DNA of 64,000 nt. Source: Siphonodentalium dalli (lineage: Eukaryota > Mollusca > Scaphopoda > Gadilida > Siphonodentaliidae). How positions within the stretch are numbered: position 1 is the first letter of the stretch; every line of letters starts with the position of its first letter. The stretch covers positions 66,985,319 to 67,049,318 of the forward strand of contig CP136069.1 in NCBI GenBank assembly GCA_032622095.1, read 5' to 3'. The translations under genes were made by a program, and so were the position numbers. This document shows positions 44,760 to 56,500 of this stretch, piece by piece. The notes under the pieces are model-generated. The model made no database searches, had not been told where the DNA came from, and saw only the letters and a program-made list of their open reading frames with translations.

Positions 44760-46999
44760 AAGTTGAGACCAACATGTCTTTGTTAATTTTGGTGCCCAGA
44801 TTTCAACGAAAATTGGTGTGGTGACTCAGGGTGCCCTGGCAGAGTGTATAATGGCGTTAGTTTTTCTAAATTTTGATTTTAACATATTTAAATAAAAAAG
44901 ATATGAACATATGTGAATATTTAGGTACAAATAAACCTATTTGCACGAGAATATGTTGCAGCACCAGATATAGAGTAATGTGGGCCACAGTTAGACATGG
45001 GCCAGAGTGAGATATTGCTTCTAACATTTCTCTAATTTCTAGACCAATATCCATGGCGCCAGTCAAGCAATATTAGCCATATAGCACATTTTACTATATT
45101 TCTTCAAAATGCAATCATCAGGTGAAGATTGAATCTGGCCAAGCGACCAATTTTCAAGGCACAATTATTTTATTTAATTTTTGCAATTTTAAAGGTACTC
45201 TATCCGAATAAACCCTCGCAGATTATTATTTCCTTGACTTCGGAGGTGAAAAATATTTGATTCAAGTTGAGGAACCCACAACATCAAAGCTCAGAGTGAT
45301 CAGATACCGATTTTTAAAATCCATCATTTTAATTTCAAGTGGCCCAGCAAACAGCAGACGAGAATACTTTTTCTGACCAAATTGCAGATGAAGATGGATA
45401 ATTATAAAATCAACTGTTTTTTTTTGTGTGTGTGTCAGATGTTTGACAAATCAGCAATATTCGTTGAGCAAAAAGTTGATGGTCAATAATAGTGATAGCG
45501 GAGACCTAGACTGAAATTAACAATATTGATGGAAATTTAATTTTATTTAATTCTATTTCAATTTAATTCTATATATGTCTCTTTGCCAAAAAACTTAATG
45601 ATCGTTTAGAATTTTATCTAAAATTACTAATCATGCGACACATGCTGACACTGTTGGTTAATAGGCATCTGATAGTATATAAACATTTTAATAATTGCCC
45701 AGGCGGAATGGCGTTATTCTTGACGGGCATAGATACATAGATATTCATGGCATGGTCTGAGAAAATGCTATTAGATTAAATATTTATATGATAACTAGAA
45801 AGTCGTGACAGTTCAACTAAGTTGGCCTGGAATTATTATGCTTAGCATACATATTATTCCAATCCCAATGTGTCAAGTCGACAATAGCAAGCACGCAGGG
45901 CTACATTTAATAATTTTTCCACAAATAGCCACTAGTTAATATATATGCTAGCCATGCTGATCAAGCTCCCGCTTAATGCTTAAGGTTTAAATCGAGAACA
46001 CAGTGTTAAAATCATGAATTATTTAATATGTGAGAATGCTAAAACTAATCACCGTGCAATATAATTATTAAATTTAACTTGATGTGTCCATCACAGGAAA
46101 CAGAATTCATACACACATATGGAAAGTTGGCCCGGAAGCATATCCTCTCACCAGTCACTGCATGAACTCTGCAGTGTGCCGAGACCAAGTGGGATTGGGA
46201 GATGTTCTTCTTTTTCTTCACTCAACAAGAAGATAAATGACTCACTTTGTTAGTCACCAATTCACTGGGCTTCACATGTTTGTTACATCTGTGTGTCGAT
46301 TCTGTCGACTGTAGATGGCTAGAATTGTATTTTGACCTGAGTCACATTCACAGTGAGTGGGTGAGGCTGAGCCTGAAGTCGTTGATAACTAAATTTACTA
46401 ATCTGTAATCAGTAAATTGACTAATACAATCCTAATACCGTAGTATTAGATTAGTAAGCCACATGACCGCTTTCACCGATTACTGCGTCCACAAGTTCCA
46501 GCTACGCGCTACGTTCAACGGTTCATGACTGAACTATATACTGTCTATACCGGTAGTGAATCAGTAAATCAGTCAGCTCTAAAATGTCCATTTTCTGATT
46601 TCCTTGACCCAAGTTGAGGCTTGACCTGACAGTGTTAGATATTAATAATTATATTTACTATTTAGAGAAGTAGTTAGTGGACTGAACGATTTGCCGCTTG
46701 TAGTTGCATCTCTACTCTAACTTCTAAGTCTAACCACTAAACCAGTCCAGGTGAAAACAGACTTAAAATTGAACAATAACAGAACAAGTCTGCACAGACC
46801 AGTCCACACTCCATTCAGTGACCTTCATTTTCATATTTTTTTCAGTCACAGATTCGTCATTGATTTTCTTTCCGACTGACTGCCAGGCTGATTTTCACTT
46901 CACAGTTCACTTCATGCAACTTCAAAACAAGTTGTTGTTGTTGACATGTTGTTGTTATTCTTCTTCTTCTTTTGACTGCTTTGACTCTAAAGTCATTCC
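44760..46999. other. Intergenic, mostly unassigned
   Basis: Only a partial AAAGGTACTCTATCC element (45191-45440) is recognised. No exon supported. Confidence 0.4.
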
Positions 47000-48085
47000 A
47001 ATGAAAGTGTCAATGACACTGTAGCTCAACTTAGGTAGGGGAATAATTTAATGGTCGACAGTAAATGGAGGAATAGGAAAAGTGCTAATTGAAATGTCTA
47101 AGTAAGACTAGATGTACATGTCAATATCAATATTCATAACAGGTTTCATAATGATCGGATCAGGGATGTGGTGATTATGGTGTGCCAAAGGATTTAGTCA
47201 TGCAAAGAGTAAATTCTAAAATGGCCACCGGCAGCCATGTTTTTTTTCCGAATTACCCCAAAATGACTTGTTCCCATCTACAGCCTTTACAAATCTCATA
47301 ATGATCTGATCAAAGGTATGACCTGTAGCCTGTGCCAATGGATTTAGTCATGCAAAGAGTAAAATCCAAGATGGCTGCTGGCGGCCATGTTTTTTGGCCG
47401 AACAACCCCAAAATCACTCGTTCCCATCTACATGTCATTGTTAACATCCATGACAAATTTCATGAAGTTCCGACCAAAGCTACGACCTGTAGCCCGCACC
47501 AAAGGATTTAGTCATGCAAAGAGTAAAATCCAAGATGGCTGCTGGCGGCCATGTTTTTTGGCCGAACAACCCCAAAATCACTCGTTCCCATCTACATGTC
47601 ATTGTTAACATCCATGACAAATTTCATGAAGTTCCGATCAAAACTACGACCTGTAGCCTGCGCCAAATGATTTAGTCATGCAAAGAGTAAAATCCAAGAT
47701 GGCTGCTGACGGCCATGTTTTTTGGCCGAACGACCCCAAAATGACTCGTTCCCATCTACATGTCAATATTAACATCCATGACAAATTTTATGATGATCAA
47801 ATGAACAGTACGACCTGTAGCCCGCGCCAATGGGTTGAATTTTGAAATCCAAGATGGCCACCAGCGGCCATGTTTTTTGGCCGAATGACCCCAAAATGAC
47901 TCGTTCCCATCTACATGTCAATGTCAACATTCATGCAAAATTTCATAAAGATCAGACCAAAGGTACGACCTGTAGCCCGCGCCAAAGGAAATTGTTGACG
48001 GACACACGGACACACAGCTACACGCACACACGGACGCCAAGCCATGGCAATAGCTCAAACTTACAAAAGTAAGTTGAGCTAATAA
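47000..48085 (+). repeat. GTAGCTCAACTT family element
   Basis: AATGAAAGTGTCAATGACAC start to AAGTTGAGCTAATAATGG end, with about six ~160-bp units. The open frames here (GRTTPKSLVPIYM... and the like) are repeat translations. Confidence 0.8.
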
Positions 48086-48619
48086 TGGATTCGTTGTGCT
48101 ATCTTCGCTTGTGCTTTCTCGTTTGTTCTTAACGCTGACGTGCTGTGATACCATTGTACATTTAAAATACGAGCGATAACAATAATAACAAGCAATTCAA
48201 TTTCAAATTTCGCAAATAAGAGAGCGCCACCATTTTGTAACGAAATTACGTCATCATTTCCAACGTTGCTATGGCCTGCCAGGGGACGTAATTTTCAAAC
48301 TGTAACGGTACGGAATCTGGCGAGGTTTGCCGAATGCTATGCGCCCGTGTCAGCTAAATCCACATTAAGCATTTAATTTTGAATAAGGTTGATTTTGTTT
48401 TTCAAATTTAATAGTGTTGCTATAGGGAGGCTGATCGAAGAAGAAAAATAAATTCGTTTTATTAATTTGTCAATCCTATTCCAACATGGCGGCCACCATA
48501 GGTCTGAATCGCCCGGATGTAAAAAAAAATAAAAAAAAATGTTGATGGGGTATAGAAATTACTGACGTCACAACTATACATGCGTCGCTTATGTTACTGT
48601 AAAACAACCCTTTGGGTTG

Positions 48620-49210
48620 TGATTAACATCCATGACAAATTTCATGATGGTCAGATGAACAGTGTGACCTGTAGCCCGTGCTAATAGATTGAATGGCATG
48701 TTTTTTTGCCGAATGACCCCAAAATGACTCGTTCCCATCTAAGTGTCAATGTCAACATCAATGACAAATTTCATAATGATCCGGCCAAATGTACGACCTG
48801 TAGCCCGTGCCAAAGGATTTAGTCATGCAAAGAGTAAAATCCAAGATGGCTGCTGGCGGCCATGTTTTTTGTCTGAATGACCCCAAAATGACTCGTGCCC
48901 ATCTACATGTCATTGTTAACATCCACGACAAATTTCATTATGATCAGACGAACAGTACGACCTGTAGCCCGTGCTAATGGATTGAATTTTGAAATCCAAG
49001 ATGGCTGCTGGCGGCCCATGTTTTTTTTCGAATGACCCCAAAATGAATCGTTCTGGTCTAAATGTTGATTTCATCAGCTATGACAAATTTCATAATGATC
49101 TGACAAAAAGGTACGACCTGTAACCTGTATTGTTGACGAATCACGCACACACGGACGACAAAGCCATGGCAATAGCTCAAACTTTACAAAGTTATGTTGA
49201 GCTAAAAATG
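48620..49210 (+). repeat. GTAGCTCAACTT family element, 5'-truncated
   Basis: Begins inside a unit (GATTAACATCCATGACAAAT) and ends GTTGAGCTAAAAATG. Confidence 0.75.
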
Positions 49211-49370
49211 ATACATGTACATATGTACGGTAGTACTAGTTTAAGTAGTTAGTCGACTTGTAAGTTGTTATCACACTGACTCTCAGACGAGTTGTCCAGA
49301 AATTACCGCAGGGATGCTGTCTTCAGGACAACACGTCACGATTCAGAATCCTTCTCATTATAATTTATTT

Positions 49371-49857
49371 AAAGGTACTCAATCCGTAAAGAGGGTCCCC
49401 ATCTCAACATATTCCAACAACAACAATCCGATCAGAGGGTCCTATATTACTATTTCTTTGGCTTTGGGGGTAAAAAATATTTGATTCGAGTCGAGGAACC
49501 CATCAAACAAAGCTCAGAGTTATTAGATATTGATTTTTGAAATTTGTTATGTTCTCGAGATGAGTACTAATAACTGCCATAATTAATCTGCTCTGGATGT
49601 GTACTCCAAATCTATTCAAACAGACAAGGATGGATAACTCTAAAATCAAGTGGTAATTTTAACGCAATTTTGACTGAGTTCTGGCTAATCTGGGCCAGAT
49701 AGTATTCCCGATAATGAAAAATAATAGATTTCTAAAATCGATATCTAACAAATCTGAGCTTTGATGGGTGACTTCCTCGACTCGAATCAAATATTTTTGA
49801 CCCCCGAAGCCATTGAAATAGTAATTGAGAGGAGTTTTATCGGATTGAGTACCTTTA
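49371..49857. mobile_element. AAAGGTACTCAATC-end MITE
   Basis: AAAGGTACTCAATCCGTAAA left, CGGATTGAGTACCTTT right. Subterminal parts (CCCATCAAA... / TTTGATGGGTG, TTTGATTCGAGTCGAGGAA and its inverse) also pair. Confidence 0.7.
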
Positions 49858-50448
49858 AGTAGTACGATTGGACTGTCTACTCTGCCTAGTAATTGAATGT
49901 AAAAACACTGTCCAGAAAATATCGAGCTCGAGATCACTCATTTCACAAATGATAAATTTCATTAATTTGGCATCAAGCTTACCGATGAAACAACTATAAT
50001 ATATGACTATAATCTATATGGACGTGAACATGTTCTTGTACTCGTGACAATTATCAATGTGGCATCGTGAAATTAGTTCAGTTCTTGAATCGCAGTTTAA
50101 ATTGTTTGTTTTCTCAAACAATGTTACTTCCTTGTCAAACCCCATACACCGGAAGTTGGCTATTCTTCGACCATCGTGATCTTCCGCGTTGGGACATCAC
50201 GGAAGCTCGTCCGTTTCCGAATCCAAGAAATTTGAACCGCAAGAGTGTGCGCGAAAGGAATAATTTTATTAATTGTTCAACCTTTTTTCGATATTTTTCC
50301 AGTGATAATCAGCTACCTCAATATCTGTGTTATACTTGTGGTATATTATAATCTTAAATTCACCTACTGTCATCGAACCACGTTGATCCGCGTGCTTATA
50401 GATAGATGGTTTGAATTTGTTGTTTGATGTGAAATTCTGACTGAAAAG

Positions 50449-50519
50449 ATGCCGAGTTGTTGTTTCGAAAATTGCAAAAAGAAGTGGAAAGAAAATGACC
50501 GAGATACATCATTCCATAA
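50449..50519 (+). CDS. THAP gene, exon 1
   Basis: Starts at ATG 50449 (context GAAAAGATGC, purine at -3). The MPxC start is the hallmark of THAP domains, where the initiator Met lies at the finger's first residue. Encodes 23 residues plus two bases, ends CATAA|GTATGT. The promoter should lie just upstream, facing the minus-strand gene; no defined element was recognised. Confidence 0.82.
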
Positions 50520-53500
50520 GTATGTGAGAGTATTATGTTAGAAGAAATGATATGTCTTATCCCCAATACATGGCACTTGCTTGAGAAAGTTGACAATGGA
50601 AAGAAAAACACGTTTTATATAAAGGATTCAACATTTCAAATAGAGGAATGGGAAGTGGATAGGTCCAAGTTGGATTTTCCTAGTCCAACAAATTAGACTA
50701 TTCGGATTAAGATATATTTTAATATTTGGACATTTACGATTATCTTAATCCTTCTAATGAAGGATTAATTAAGAGGTCCGTAAACATCCAAATATTAAAA
50801 TCCCTCTTAAGGCCAAAGCGAAAAATAGGGCTTCTAGACGTTTCGTACCATGGTCGTTTCGTACCTGGACGTTTCGTACCATCTGGTCGTTTCGTACCAT
50901 ATTTCTTGGTCGTTTCGTACCGCATTGTTTGGTCGTTTCGTACCATGTAGAAAATCAATTGGTCGTTTCGTACCATGTAGAAAAATCAATTGGTCGTTTC
51001 GTACCGTGTGTTGTACCATGTTGGGAATGGGGGAAAACAGTATTAATTTCATACTTTATTTTAAAATAACATATTAACATTAACAACATTATTTTACACA
51101 ACAATATTGAAATAATAGCATTATTCTACTTATATAATTGAAATAAAAATAAAATCATATAAGTTATATTTTGAAAAAATTCATTTAATCATACAATTCT
51201 ATTATTTTATTCATACAATTCTATTCTATGAGAACAAATATTTACCTGTATTCGTCTCCTTTTTTTGTTGTACAGTTCGATCAGCCCTTTCTTTTGAATC
51301 TGCCTATTCACGGCCTGGGTCCAGTGAAAATAACAACCACGTCTTTCCACCTCTGGTAGTAGTTTTAGCAGTGATTCGAAGACCTGAAATGACAAAATAT
51401 CATGTTGTAATATTTAAATGAAATAAATATCATGTTATAATTAAATGTCATATTGTAATATTTCCAAATTATTTGTGAACAAACTCATTTTATTTAGTTA
51501 CCTGAATTAAGTTAATTGTAGAAATTATATTTGAAACTATTATCTTGAAAACTCATAATGTATAAATGATGCGTACCGTATCATAATCTTTTGCCTTTCG
51601 ACGACTCATCAGAACATATATCAGCGGAATCTGTTTTAAGTGTTCGCCTTTTCTGACGAAGGCGTGGATGGTCATCAGTTGATGGAATGGCTGACGCACT
51701 ATGCTGAATGTTCCATCGATGTACCAATTCTTTGACCTGGATAGAATTTCAAGCTGGGCGGATGTTGCGAAAATCTGATGCCTTTGGCCGTCGAAATGGA
51801 TGTCGTCTTGAAGGAAGTCTTTTGGCAGAAATCCAGTGTCGGTGATGAAGTTGTTGTCGTGTGGTGGTTTCGGCTTCACCTTGGCGGATCAAATTATCTG
51901 GCTTTGGCAGGTCGGCGCTGGGGTTCTTGTCGAACTCATCCCGCATTAAATCTTCAGCCAGAGTTGACGCAGGGACGAAAATCTGTTCCTTTCTGACGGC
52001 CAATTGTCGCAGACGCGCTGAAATCTCGATGCCGGTCACATTATCAGGTTGATGGTTATGGAGTTTTGGGCCTGCGGTGAAGACATCATCTTTCTCTGTG
52101 ATGGTAGCTGGGCAGGCTCCAGTCTTTTGGCGATGAGAACACCACCAATGTGTCGCCTTGCTGGTCTGTCTTTTCACGGTAAAGCTGAATCCGTCGCTGG
52201 ACACTAGCTTTGGCTTGCCTCTTTTCGTTCCGTTGTCGATTCGTCTGAAAGTCGATGGTGAATCGTCGGTTTCCATCAGCTGTGTTTCTGGGAGCAGTAT
52301 TGGCGATTCATCGCGGTCGTGTGGTCGGTTGAAGGTTTCGTCGATGTCGAAGGTCGAATGGTCTATTCTGGTTGGAGGTGGAGTCGTCGTTGTCATTTCA
52401 ATGTCGAAGTTTGCGATCGCCGTATCTTCTACCGTCTGCTCGACTGTCGTGGTTTGGCTGCATGCGGTGCAGACCCAATCTATTGGCGTCGCTGTCTTTA
52501 TGGCATATCGGTAAACTTCTATTTATAATATATATACATTTTACAGATTGTTTTTAAATATTAAGTTAAGTTGATGTTCAAAATAAAATTGTATAATATA
52601 TACGAGTACTAACCTTCACATTGAAGACCGTGTTGACGCGGACGAACCTCTCTGGAACAGTCTATACAATTAACGTCGGAGAGAAAGTCAGACATGATTG
52701 TGAGATGAATGATGAAATGATGGGGGATCTCATGTTACTTATAGGATTCCAACAAAAACAACTCACGAAAAGGTGTGATCAAGAAGCCAGGTGGTAATTA
52801 GTGGTAATCAGTAAGAGCTCACCTCTTGTTTATACAGCGTGATTAGTATTAACACTTGTTGTAAAAACATCTCATAAGATCTTTCCCGCAGTCAATCAGA
52901 TGAATACTATTGTCAGCGTGATTGTTATTCACATTCGATGTAAGCAAATCTCATGATTTTCTACATGGTACGAAACGACCAAACAATGCGGTACGAAACG
53001 ACCAAGAAATATGGTACGAAACGACCAGATGGTACGAATCGACCAAGTACGAAACGACCATGGTACGAAACGTCCTGTACCCGAAAAATAGGCATGTTTC
53101 CACTCCCCCGCCCGCCCCACCTAAAAACCATTTCCACCCCCTACTATTATTCCGACCCCTACTATTATTAAAATTTGACAAATTTTCCACCCCCTACTAT
53201 TATTCCGACCCCTACTATTATTCGGATCACTAGAGTAATATTGGTGAAATTAAAATAAGGATTGTGTATAATACAAGTAAAATCATCATGAGTGGAGTTA
53301 AAAAATCGGTTCTGTCATCCTCAGTAGCCTGTTTTGAGCATCTCCTTCTGAAAGTTCCTTCTGAAAGCCACTGCCTCTTCAGATAGGGCGTTCCACATCC
53401 GTATGGCCGACGGAAAGAAGGAGTATTTATACGCATCTACTCGCACATGATGCTGAGTGTAGCGCTGGTTATGGCCTCGTGATCTGGCGTGGTATCCAGC

Positions 53501-56500
53501 TAACTGGGACCTTGGCTAACTGGGACCTTCTGGCTAACTGGGACCTTGGCTAACTGGGACCTTCAGATATATTATTAATCATTTCATTAAAATCAATTTT
53601 TATTAAGTCATGAGAAAGATAAAAACAAATGAAATGTTAACATTTTAGATAAATAACATTAAACAAAACAGTAAAAACACAATAAAAACACTATATAAGT
53701 CTGCTGGTTTTGCAGTTCTGTGTAGCACGATGGAGGCTGTAGCACTGTATCTGCATGTATATACCCATACTGGTATGCTGTATTTACTCTCTGTCACGCA
53801 TGTCACGCATGTCTGGTTCTTCAACTGGTGAGAATACCTGAGTGCATTCTCTGTCACGCCTGTCTGGTTCTGGAACTGGTGCGAATAACTGAGCGCATTC
53901 TCTGAGAAGTTGACTGGTTGAGACCTCTTTGGCGTCCTATTTGTCCCATAGGCTGAAGATTTTCCCCTGCATTACCGTGGTGTTCTTCTTCTGGCGACAC
54001 GTCAACTTTCCTTCACTCACCATCTTAATTGTTGTCGGAATCTCCTTGGCTTCTTGATACAACAGAGTCAGGAGGAGATACAGTGGTAAGTTTTATAGAT
54101 TGACAATATTTTTATTTTTTATTTTTTTTTATTAAGTCTTTTCGTCTTTCTTCAAGTGATTTCCATCCAAGGTTTTTCACCATCGTTCTTGGGCTGCTCC
54201 TCCATTGGTAGTTGTTCTGGACCATTCTGGCTGCTCTCAGTTGAACTTTCTCCAGTTTCTCGATGTTTTCCGCTGTGTGTGGGTTCCATACAGTCGATGA
54301 GTACTCTACTATTGGACGCACCATGGCATTGTAACACTGCTCCTTGATGTTGGGGCTGCAGTTGGTTAGGTTTCTTCCAATGAAGGCTGTTGTAGAATTT
54401 GCCTTTTTACAGATCTTAGAAACATGGTCATTCCAACTAACATCCTCCTTGATGTTGACACCGAGATACTTTGCAGAGTTCACACATCGTAGTGGTTTCC
54501 CATGAATGGTGTACTGGGTTTCCAAGACATTTTGTTTCCTTTTGTTTGTTATACGTATGATCTCGCATTTGTCCGCATTGAATTCCATCTGCCACTTCTT
54601 TTCCCAAAGTTGAAGGTTGTCAAGGTCTTCCTGGAGCAGTTTAGCGTCTTTTTTTGATTTTACTGTCCTGTACAACAAGCAGTCATCTGCAATCAAGCGG
54701 GGTGTAGCTGTCACACATTTGGGAAGGTCGTTGATGTAGATAAGGAACAGTAATGGTCCCATAACTGTTCCTTGTGGTACTCCTGATGTTACAGGTTTTT
54801 CTTCGGAGAGATGACTCTCTGGGTTCTGTTTGAGAGAAAATCCTTTATCCATTCCAAGATGTTGTCATTTATGCCATGTCCTATGCACTTTTGTAGTAAT
54901 CTCTGATGCGGTACCTTGTCGAATGCCTTGGAGAAGTCGAGTAGTGCAGCGTCGATCTGTTCGCCTTTAAATAGTCCTCTTGCTAAGTCATCCACCGTCA
55001 AGAGAAGTTGAGTTTCACATGATCTGTTCTTTCTGAAACCATGTTGAAAGTCTGTTAACTGGTCGTTTGATTCCAGATAACTGATTAGATGGTGGTGAAT
55101 TATATGTTCTAGAAGTTTGCTGCAGATTGATGTTAAAGATACTGGATGGTAGTTTGATGCAGATGTTTTATCTCCTTTCTTGTACAATGGAGTGATATAT
55201 GCCTCTTTCCAGTCAGTTGGTATTTTCCCTTGGTTGATTGACGATTGAAAGAGTTTTGTCAGCATTGGTGTAATTTCTGAAGCGACTGTTTTTAGTAGTC
55301 GTCCAGGAATACCGTCAGGTCCAGTGGCCTTATGTATGTTGATGTTATTTAGCAATTTAAGTACTCCATTTTCGGTGACGACTATTTCGTCCACTTTATT
55401 CACCGGGATGGGCTCAGCTGGTATATTTGTGGTGTCTTCTGTGGTGAATACTGATGAAAATTGCTGATTGAGTATCTCTGCCTTTGTGTTGGCGTCGCTG
55501 TATATAATTCCTCTTCTCTTCAGTGGTGACACTCCAGAACTATCTTTCCTTTTACTCTTGATGTAAGTCCATAGTCTCTTTTGTCGTCCCAAACAAGTGC
55601 CAGCAGCGTGTTGGCACTTAAGTTTTTTAAATGCATACACAAGGCACTGAAATTCAGTACATACATTGTTAGCCTTCACAATAAGTTAATAAATGACATA
55701 ATTATTAGAAAGATAGCACAAATATGATATTTGAATTTCCCCGCGAAAAAATAAAGTGAAAACAAAAAAATAAAGTGAAAAGCCACCCCCCCGCCCCTGT
55801 TTTTTTTATGGATGGGAGTGGAAACACACCTATTTTTCACTTTGGCCTAATCCGAAAGTCTAATTTGTTGGACTAGGATTTTCCATAAGACTAAGAGCAT
55901 TTGAATTTGGAGTTTTTATATATATAAGCCCTTTTGAAAACAGGTTTTCATAACATTTCGGTTTCTGACCGATAACTCTTGTTTAGATTATTAGATCTGA
56001 ACCAAAGCTATAATTACAGGCCTAGTTCGAATATGGGTTTGAATATGGTACATGTATGTTGTTTTTGAACTTATTTTCTAAACATTTCCCTCAATAAATT
56101 GGACTCCTTACAATTGTACTTTTAGTTATCTGTCGTCTTCTTATACATACATTCTAATTAATGGGGCCGTCTTCGTGTGGGACCATCTTCATATAGGGCC
56201 AACTTTGCATGGGGCTGACTTCAACACTTGTCCAGATACCATTAGTGTGGTCGTGGTCAGCTGTCGTGGTACGCAAAAAAGGGGGTTGACCCAGAATAAA
56301 TTGGTAAAGAAGCGATCTTGGTGTCATTCGACGCGGGAGAATCTCTGCTACAACTTATCCATAATCCGTTAAAATCTGCTTTGGGGAAAATCCAGGATCC
56401 AAGATGGCGTCCAACATGGCCGCCCTTACTCTTGAGTGCCTAATACAAGTACAGGGTGGAATAATAGTACAGGTTGGAAAATTTCGCGTAACTGAATAAT

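Larger units (their letters stand above)
53321..55679 (-). mobile_element. Jockey/CR1-like non-LTR retrotransposon, 5'-truncated and interrupted
   Basis: Minus-strand reverse transcriptase in three pieces (next three entries). No endonuclease domain precedes it. The fragment lies inside the outer element. A ~600-bp foreign block (53498-54110) separates the last piece. No clear target duplication. Confidence 0.85.
50681..55875. mobile_element. Outer DNA element with 9-bp target duplication, hosting three other elements
   Basis: Ends TAGTCCAACAAATTAGACT (left) and its inverse (right) are flanked by exact GGATTTTCC direct repeats at 50672-50680 and 55876-55884. After removing the inserted MITE and MULE, the arms continue to match (TTCGGATTA, GGCCAAAG, GAAAAATAGG, GTTTCCACTCCC) for about 70 bp. 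A 9-bp duplication fits the Mutator superfamily, but no transposase of its own is recognised. It lies in the THAP intron. Confidence 0.82.

Noticed and set aside
51778-52557. Plus-strand frames opposite the MULE transposase
   Set aside because: Antisense shadows of the FLYWCH/MULE coding region.
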